Under the pieces are notes generated by a model. That model searched no databases, was not told the origin of the DNA, and saw only the letters and a list, made by a program, of their open reading frames with translations. From Terana coerulea (taxonomy: Eukaryota > Basidiomycota > Agaricomycetes > Polyporales > Phanerochaetaceae): DNA of 64,000 nucleotides. The DNA lies in assembly GCA_024811115.1 (NCBI GenBank), contig JAKOGH010000296.1, positions 185,373-249,372 on the forward strand, in the 5' to 3' direction. Every line of letters begins with the position of its first letter. Within the stretch, counting starts at the first letter, position 1. The translations under genes were made by a program, and so were the position numbers. Below are positions 57,782-64,000 of the stretch, piece after piece.

Positions 57782-58066
57782 GGTGGTGAGGAGAGAAGGC
57801 GTTTCGTACCGTCCGGCGCTTGTACACCTTGAATTCGACCATGACGTTTACGCGGAAACAAGTAGGTATGCGATAGCAACAGCGAAGGACGACGGTGTAT
57901 GTGTACGCGTTGTAGGTGTTACATTGGAGCATAGTCCAAGGGAGACACAGTAAGGTGAGAGTACCAGTGTCCAGTTACAATCAAGGCCATTATTCAACAA
58001 AGTCCAGATGCACGCAAAAGTCACCGAGATGTCCAGAGAAACGTCCGTGCCGTGAAAAGTCTGCGC

Positions 58067-59985
58067 TCACCCCAAGAACTCGTCGATCGCGCCCAGCGCC
58101 TCGGCCCAGAACCGCTCGACGGCGCCCTCCGCGAAGCCATGCTGGTCGTAGCCCAAGCTGACCCAGAGCTTCCCGACGAACGTGTACCCGAAGAGCAGCA
58201 TCGCGCCGTGCCGCTGGCGCGAGCCCGTCGTGAGCGTGTGCAGCTGCACCGCGCCGAACGCCGCGTGTTTGTACATCCCATCGAGGTTCCCGAGCAGCGA
58301 CAGCCCGAGGAGCGCCGCGGACGGCGCCTTCGCGCGGGCGGGCAGCACGGGCTCTTTCGCCGCGGCGGCGGGGCGGGCGCCGGCGGGACCCACGTCCCTG
58401 CTCGCGCTCATCGTCCTCGCGGCCCCACGCGCGTGCCTGTGCGCCGCGCTTCCGCGCCATCTCGTGCGTCCGCGGCACGACGAGCGGATGCCTCGCCGCG
58501 CGCGCGCTCTGCTCCTTCGGCCTGGCGCGCGCGGTGCCAGAACACGGGCTCCACCTGTTCTCGTTCGCGGGCACGAAGCCGGGCAGGACGACGTTGAAGT
58601 ACCCGATCGAGAGGAACCAGTACGAGTCGCGCGGCGGGACGGTGAAGTACGGCCGCAGGTTGAGCGCGGAGTACATCAGCACGGGGAGCTCCCTGGGCCC
58701 GTGGCCCGTGCGCGCCCAGGCGACGTTGCAGACCGCGAAGAGCGCGGCCGAGATGGAGACGCCGCTGCTCTTGCACTTTTTCAGCATCGCCTTCGTCCGG
58801 TCCTCCGGGAAGGACACCGTGGGCACGACGGTGCGGCGCTCGGCGTGTTTGCGGCGCGGGAAGACGTGCCCGCCCACGAGCTTCTGCTGGGCCAGCTCGA
58901 AGTCGACGCGCGCCGCGGCGCAGCGCAGCCTGCTCCACTTGATAGGAATGTGGTCCTCCATGGCGTCTGGCAGCGCCGATATCTGGGGATGCAATCAGCC
59001 CCGCCGGTCCGAATATTCTCCAACTCAATGGCTGCGACGTACCGAGCGGTCCCTGCTCTGCCATCGCTCACGCCATTCTGCCTCCACGAGCGCCGCGAGC
59101 TCGCGGTCGGTCCTGCCGCTCCCCAGCAGCGCGAAGAAGTCGTTCGCGAACGTGTGCAGCGCCATGCCGTCGCCGATGAAGTGCATCGCGCATATCAGGA
59201 GGTCGAACTGCGGCGCCGGGTGGGGGCACGTCCTGCGCGACGCTGGGGGCGAAGCTGGGCTCGCTCGCGCCATCAGCTGACGGCAGGGGCGTGAGTGGGG
59301 GCGAGGGAAGCGTGCTTGCTGGATCCACCTCCGCGTGCGACACGATGAGGTATGAAAGACGCGAATTCGAGAGCGTTCGCGGCCCATTGAGGTATGCATC
59401 GATCAGCTCTGTGCGTTTACGACGTCAGCGGTGCGAAGGATATGAGACGTGGGACGCGTGCGCACCGTCCTTGGGCTGCGTGCGGTACTCGAGGTTCGCG
59501 TCGGCATCGCGGAGGACGTCATCTGCGGACACGGGGGCTTCGTAACTGAAATGCGGGGTGAGTGCCGAGCTTGTGTGCGTGATGGCAGAGTGCGCTCACA
59601 CGAAGCGGACGTCGTCATAGTCGTGCATCTGTGCCGACGCGGCCAGCAGGGGTGCCGCAGGCGCAGGAGGGCCCACGCCGACCGCACCCGTTCGCGGGAG
59701 ACGAGGTGCTCGGGCGCATTGAAGCCGAGGTGCAAATACCTGACGACCAATTGAGTGCGAAGGGCCTTTGCAATAGTGGGGAGGCATACGCACATGTCGT
59801 TCACGCCTGTCTGGCGGGACGGGAGGAAGTAGGACAGCTCAGTGTCTCCCCATCTTGCGCTCGAAGACGAGCGGCTCTGCATGCCTGGCCGGGTGTGCGG
59901 AGGACGAGGGCTCGCACGACGGAAGGTCGCCGTCCGACAGGGGCGGGGTCAAGAGGACGGGGTCGGTGAGTGTTGGGTGACCCAT
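58067..59985 (-). CDS. HxxxDG acyltransferase (condensation/alcohol acetyltransferase-like)
   Basis: CoA-dependent acyltransferase fold. Start MGHPTLTDPVLLTPP is supported by a TATA box about 60 bases upstream. Then ELSYFLPSRQTGVNDM, LVVRYLHLGFNAPEHLV, the catalytic motif ICAMHFIGDGMALH (HxxxDG) near 59180, IPIKWSRLRCAAARVDFELA, KCKSSGVSISAALFAVCNVA and, near the end, LFGYTFVGKLWVSLGYDQ. Three introns (donors at about 59599, 59466 and 59043). Substrate unknown; relatives make small esters or acylated natural products. At least four frame breaks (59848-59851, 59649-59652, about 59217-59220, about 58400-58420) in very GC-rich sequence (over 70% locally). They may be errors, but decay cannot be excluded as easily as for the core genes. 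Confidence 0.65.
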
Positions 59986-60041
59986 GGCGGCGGAAGGGGT
60001 TATACAGCGAGGACGGTGCGCCTCGAGGAAGTCGAGCTGTG

Positions 60042-60049
60042 ATATATAA
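60042..60049 (-). promoter_or_regulatory. TATA box of the acyltransferase gene
   Basis: A TATATA core 57-64 bases upstream of the minus-strand ATG at 59985. Confidence 0.5.
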
Positions 60050-61292
60050 TAGAAACCCGGGAGGCGAGCGGGGTGGGCTTGGTGCCCCATCGAGTGCGAG
60101 CATGGTTAAATCGAACAAGAGCAGCTGCAGCCGAGCGAGCAAGCACGCACAGCTGAGATCTGTAGATGCGTGACATGGTCCGGGACAAAATATCCAGATC
60201 CCAGAGGTCGCACGTCCGAGACCTCCGTAGGTTTTCGAGGGACCTTGCACGCCGGCAGGTCCTCGCCGAATAAACAACAGAGCATGCAGAGCGTATGTAG
60301 CGTGCGGAACTGATGTGCCGCGTTTGGAGCTCTAAGAATGGAATAAAATCAGGGGCCCTGAGCTAACACGGCGTCCTAGGCCTCGAGACCGCACACGTAG
60401 GCGTCGAGCGCCACCCCTCCGGCGCGTCGGCGACCGCGCCTCACAAACTCTCGTGCCATTCGCTGGCAAAATACGCTGCGCCCGACGGGGCTAAACTAGG
60501 CTACGAAAATGAACTTCGCCTCAGGGCGGTGCTTCCCCGAGCATAAGGCCAGGGCTCCAATTTTCTTTAATATTATTCGCGTACGACGGACGGACGCCGG
60601 GCAGGAACGCTGCTAATAGTAAATGAAATCACCGAGCGGGCAAGGGCCATCGCCACAGGGCTCGAGACTGGTTGCACGCCACCTGATCCGTCCGTGCCTG
60701 GGGCTTCCACGCCGAACGTCGAAGCCGTCGACAGCGCCGCTCACCCGCATCGAGGACGAAGGTTCTGTCCGCTTTGCCCCAGCGGATTGTTGAATGTTCA
60801 GCACACATACGAAGCGCCCGCGGTGTGTGGATTGCAAGATTCCTTTGCGGCGGCCTGGGAGGCGGGCGGTCGGCGTGGTCAGCTGCGCGGCGGCGCTACG
60901 ACGGTGGCGGCGCGCCGACATCTGGACGCCTCGACAGAGTGGCAGCGACATGTGTGCAGCCCGTCAGAACGGTCTCGGAAAGGCGAAAAGGCGCATCCGA
61001 GCAGCCAGGCAACGCAACAGCACGAAGAGAAGTCTATTGGGCGCGCCGCCGGGCCACCGCTCGTTTCCCACATCCCTGACGGTTCGAGTACTTGTGCACC
61101 CAGAGCTGAGGGCATCATATGTTACAGTTCGCGTTCCATTTCATTACAGTCCTGTCGAACATTTCTAGCGAGATGAAGCTGAAGCTTTGAAGCGTCCATA
61201 CATGTGGTAGCACAGTCCAGAACGCGTCCCAGTGAGAAAAGCATAGCAGTAGCAATACAAGACCAGTCCGCCCAACGTCCGTTTTCGTTAGT
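60050..61292. other. No gene seen
   Basis: Upstream region of the acyltransferase and 3' flank of the transporter. Moderately GC-rich. Open frames at 60694-61176 lack motifs. Confidence 0.4.
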
Positions 61293-62755
61293 TCATTTCT
61301 TTTCGGGAGCCGAGTCTCCCGCCGCGTGCTTCCCCAGCGCCGCCTCCGCCTTCTCGAGGTCGACGGGGCCGTCGCGCGGCGCCGCGGCCGGGCGTGGCTG
61401 GGCACCCTCGACCGACTTAGCCCACGTATAGTACATGCTTCCCAACAAGATGATCAGGATGGACAGCGCGCGGTTGCTGCGGGCGTGCAAGATGGCGTCA
61501 GTATGCGGAATTCGAGGTGGACGCGACAGAAGGAAGGCAGCGTGTGTGCGATGTCCAGAACGCCACGGGGCGATAATCAGGGGAAGAGCTCACCTGGTGA
61601 GAAGGTCGCTGAAGAGCCACACGCCCAGCAGCGTCTGTATCACAGAGCGGGCCGCCTGGAATGACCGACATTGACCGACATTGACAGATGGGTGGACGGT
61701 GACATGGGGAAGGATGCGATAAGTGCTGGCTCAGGCCAATGCAAATGGAAAAACCACTCACGCTCGAGAACATGTGCGTAATCGGGCTGGTGACTTTGAT
61801 GCTCAGCAGGCCCGCGACGCACAGCAGGAAACCGAACACGCCTGTGACGATGCTGCCCCACACGAACATGCTCGCGTTCCAGTCCGGGTTACCCATCAGC
61901 GACAGCAGCGCGCCGTACTCGCCCTGGATGAGGATGAACGGCGCGAGGAACAGCGCGGAGCCGAGGTTCTGCCAGTACGCGAGCTGGATCGTCGAGTTGT
62001 GCGCGTGCGGGAGCGACACCTTGATGAGCACGGCGTGCACGGCGATGAACACGGACGAGAGCATGCCGTAGACGATCGCGAGCCCGCTCGGCGCGGCGCG
62101 CCACTGGATGCTCGCGAGCGTGTGCGGCGCGACGCCGAGCAGGAAGCCCAGCGTCACGACGCCGGCGGCAAGAAACACGCGGCGCGAGGGCACGCTCCGG
62201 GTTTGGATCGACGAGACGGCGATGGTAATGGGCAGCACGAGCCCGCGCGCGATCTGTCCATCATGCGTTTAGTGAGCCTGAGAGACGGAGGTGTGTGCCT
62301 GGGCCGAGATAAATCCCACTCGCCTGGAAGAAGGAGGCCTCGACCCCGCGGAGGCAGAGGATGTTGAAGATGAGCCCGATGACATTGACGAGCGTCACCG
62401 GGGTCATCTTCTTTGCCGTGCTGAAGCTCAGCTGGGGGATCTCTATCTTGGGGGAGATGAGCGCGGAGGCGTGCAGGAGGATGACGGCCAAGACGAGCTG
62501 GTTCAGCAGGAACAGCATGGGCAGCTCCGGCGCCGAGTTGAGCACCGCCTTGTTACTGCACGACGGACGTGAGCATTATGAAGGAGATAACGGCGAGCGT
62601 ACGCACACGAAGACCATCTGCGAATCATGAATAAATGGTGACGTTCATTATCGAAAAAGGTTCAATATACGCACCACCAACGCGGCACCCATGTAGAACG
62701 ACACGACGCCGGCGACCTTGGCGGTCTGCGTCACGTTCTGCGTCGACTCGGACAT
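61293..62755 (-). CDS. Nucleotide-sugar transporter, SLC35C (GDP-fucose type)-like
   Basis: Drug/metabolite-superfamily antiporter of Golgi or ER membranes. Six exons from MSESTQNVTQTAKVAG, including a tiny second exon of 11 bases (MVF plus two bases). About ten hydrophobic helices: VVSFYMGAALVM, NKAVLNSAPELPMLFLLNQL, LVNVIGLIFNILCL, LPITIAVSSIQTR, VTLGFLLGVAPHTL, YGMLSSVFIAVHAVLIK, NLGSALFLAPFIL, WGSIVTGVFGFLLCVAG, LSIKVTSPITHMFSS, ARSVIQTLLGVWLFSD, and NRALSILIILLGSMYYTW. The KVTSPITHM signature and length fit SLC35C1-like carriers, but substrate cannot be fixed from sequence. The hydrophilic tail ends DSAPEKK. No frame breaks. Confidence 0.85.
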
Positions 62756-63659
62756 GACGGGCACTGTGCGCGATGGCAGAGACAGTGTGTGGAAACGCGG
62801 GGTGCGGAGTCCGACGACGGACGGGTGCCGAAGCGAGGACTTTAAATAACGCGTTCGGTAAGCTTTCGAGACGGACGAATGGATGGATTAGATTTCCGAC
62901 GCGCCGAGCAGGCGGTTCGCGCTACGCACGCGTCTGTGCTCCGAGACGCGTCAACCGAAAGAACAAGCGATGCGGGAGGTCCTGCCCGAACGGCAAAGGA
63001 CGACCCTCGACGGCGCAAGCGATGGAGTACGATGAAGGATCGCAGGGACCCAACAGACGGCTGTCACGGCAAGGTGAATAGATGGCGACCTCCCTCCTCA
63101 GATAGGGTAGCCGAGGTGCTGTATCGGGTGGGTGTCCAGCACAGAACAGTCCGCAAGTCTCGGCTCGGATGGGGGGGACGCCCTTTTAGCGGGGCGACGA
63201 ACTGCTGGCATCCGTCATCGGTGGGGTCCCAACAGGGTTCTGCAGGTCCTCTGCCAGTCCTCGTGTTCGGATGCACTGACCGCAGGCTATTGACTAAGTC
63301 CATGGTGGCGTTCCTCTTCCGGACCTTTTCCGCGGCGATCAGACCCCTCGGCGTGACCGTTACAGGCACAGCCTATTTAGATCGTCACCTCTGTAACAGC
63401 GGACTGCCAAAACGACGTCGCGCCTGTCACGACGGACAATGAAACGTGACGGCGCTTGATAAATTGCGTGTTATCCGCGATATGTATTCCCAGGGACTGG
63501 CCCACTCCGATCGGCCTGGAGGATCTATTCGGTGGCGGGCCCTTGACTTGTCTCCGCTGCATCCGCTCTAATCATCCAGCCACAAAACGCTAACCGATGT
63601 CAGGGCCGTCCCCGCTTCGAGGCTTCTGTCCAACCATCACATTCCCCACCCGTCTGCGA

Positions 63660-63691
<32 letters not shown>

Positions 63692-63694
63692 ACG
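62756..63694. other. Intergenic between divergent genes
   Basis: Shared upstream region of the transporter and the last gene. The stretch 62880-63070 is rich in CGNNNCG words. No coding evidence. Confidence 0.4.
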
Positions 63695-63697
63695 ATG
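63656..63697 (+). repeat. (GAC)n microsatellite at the start codon
   Basis: About 13 near-perfect GAC/GGC triplets run directly into the ATG at 63695. As leader sequence they would vary the 5' untranslated region. The same triplets in frame would encode Asp if an upstream start were used. Confidence 0.8.
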
Positions 63698-64000
63698 AAG
63701 GAGTCCTACGGCCACACTCGCACCCAGTCGGGCCTGCCCCTCCTGCCCTACGCAGACACCACCCCGCCTGCCACCCCCTTCGTGTCGACCTTCAAAAGCA
63801 AAGGGCGCCCACCACTTATCCCTAGCCGCCGGAGATCAGGTTTGTTCTCGTCGCCGTCCTGTCCATCGTCTCCCTCGCCGTCCTCACTTCGTGGACGGTG
63901 CGCTCGAGCTCCCAAGCGAGCGTCACCCAGGAGCAGCTCCCGTCACTGAGCGACCTCAACTCGCCGTTCGAGATTCCGCTGCCCGAGGTCCATGACGACG
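63695..64000 (+). CDS. Type II membrane protein, 5' partial (window ends inside)
   Basis: MKESYGHTRTQSGLPLLP, a 48-residue polar cytosolic N-terminus rich in Pro/Thr and Arg, precedes one hydrophobic anchor (FVLVAVLSIVSLAVLTSW) and a luminal stem (QEQLPSLSDLNSPFEIPLPE). The layout is that of a Golgi type II enzyme such as a glycosyltransferase, but the catalytic part lies beyond the window. A one-base break near 63838-63842 joins the polar and hydrophobic parts. Confidence 0.55.

Noticed and set aside
2985..63842. Programmed ribosomal frameshifting as the cause of the many frame breaks
   Set aside because: Too many unrelated genes, both directions of shift, no shared slippery site, and many breaks in plain homopolymers. 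Sequence error is simpler.
1..64000. CRISPR arrays, bacterial operons, prophage
   Set aside because: Introns, TATA promoters and gene content are eukaryotic. No regularly spaced repeats seen.

Overview
This is nuclear DNA of a basidiomycete fungus, almost certainly an Agaricomycete (mushroom or polypore lineage). Nearly every gene is split by short GT-AG introns, mostly about 50-60 bases, with CTNAY-type branch points. The gene content is the conserved neighbourhood of the Agaricomycete homeodomain mating-type locus (MAT-A, or HD locus). Its core is a divergent pair of homeodomain genes, HD1 (27204-28718, minus) and HD2 (29142-30929, plus), with the mitochondrial intermediate peptidase gene mip beside it (31540-34101). 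The beta-flanking gene (12429-13419), glycogenin, a CQD1/YPL109c-type kinase, SEC61 gamma and glycine decarboxylase, all known MAT-A flankers in this class, lie to either side.

Layout. 0.5-12 kb: an LEA-like repeat protein, glycogenin, the CQD1-like kinase and an F-box protein, all on minus. 12.4-13.4 kb: the beta-flanking gene. 13.5-26 kb: an accessory island with two broken F-box paralogs (one split by an inversion), a degenerate transposase-like gene, a possible solo LTR, a poly(A)-tailed retroposed insert with a 14-base target duplication, and one small unknown gene. 26.7-34.1 kb: an unassigned spliced ORF, HD1/HD2 and mip. 34.4-64 kb: housekeeping genes packed at short distances: DDT-WHIM nuclear protein, FAM32A-like, TMEM115-like, COG1, a seven-helix membrane protein, SEC61 gamma, a PPR protein, GCV2/GLDC, RSC9, a second (non-mating) homeobox factor, an RCC1/ATS1-like protein, an HxxxDG acyltransferase, an SLC35C-like nucleotide-sugar transporter, and the 5' end of a type II membrane protein.

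How the genes work together. HD1 and HD2 proteins from different mating partners are expected to form the heterodimeric regulator of dikaryon development. Their shared 423-base promoter carries tandem sites resembling HMG-box pheromone response elements. Four flankers encode predicted mitochondrial proteins (CQD1-like, MIP, PPR, GLDC). The rest are cell-biological housekeeping genes held in the region by conserved synteny.

Sequence quality. At least twenty apparent one-base frame breaks fall inside otherwise conserved genes, many of them in runs of 3-6 identical bases. This looks like residual consensus error in the assembly rather than gene death. I annotate those genes as intact and give the break positions. 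In-frame nonsense codons, missing N-termini and the inversion in the F-box relics cannot be explained that way.
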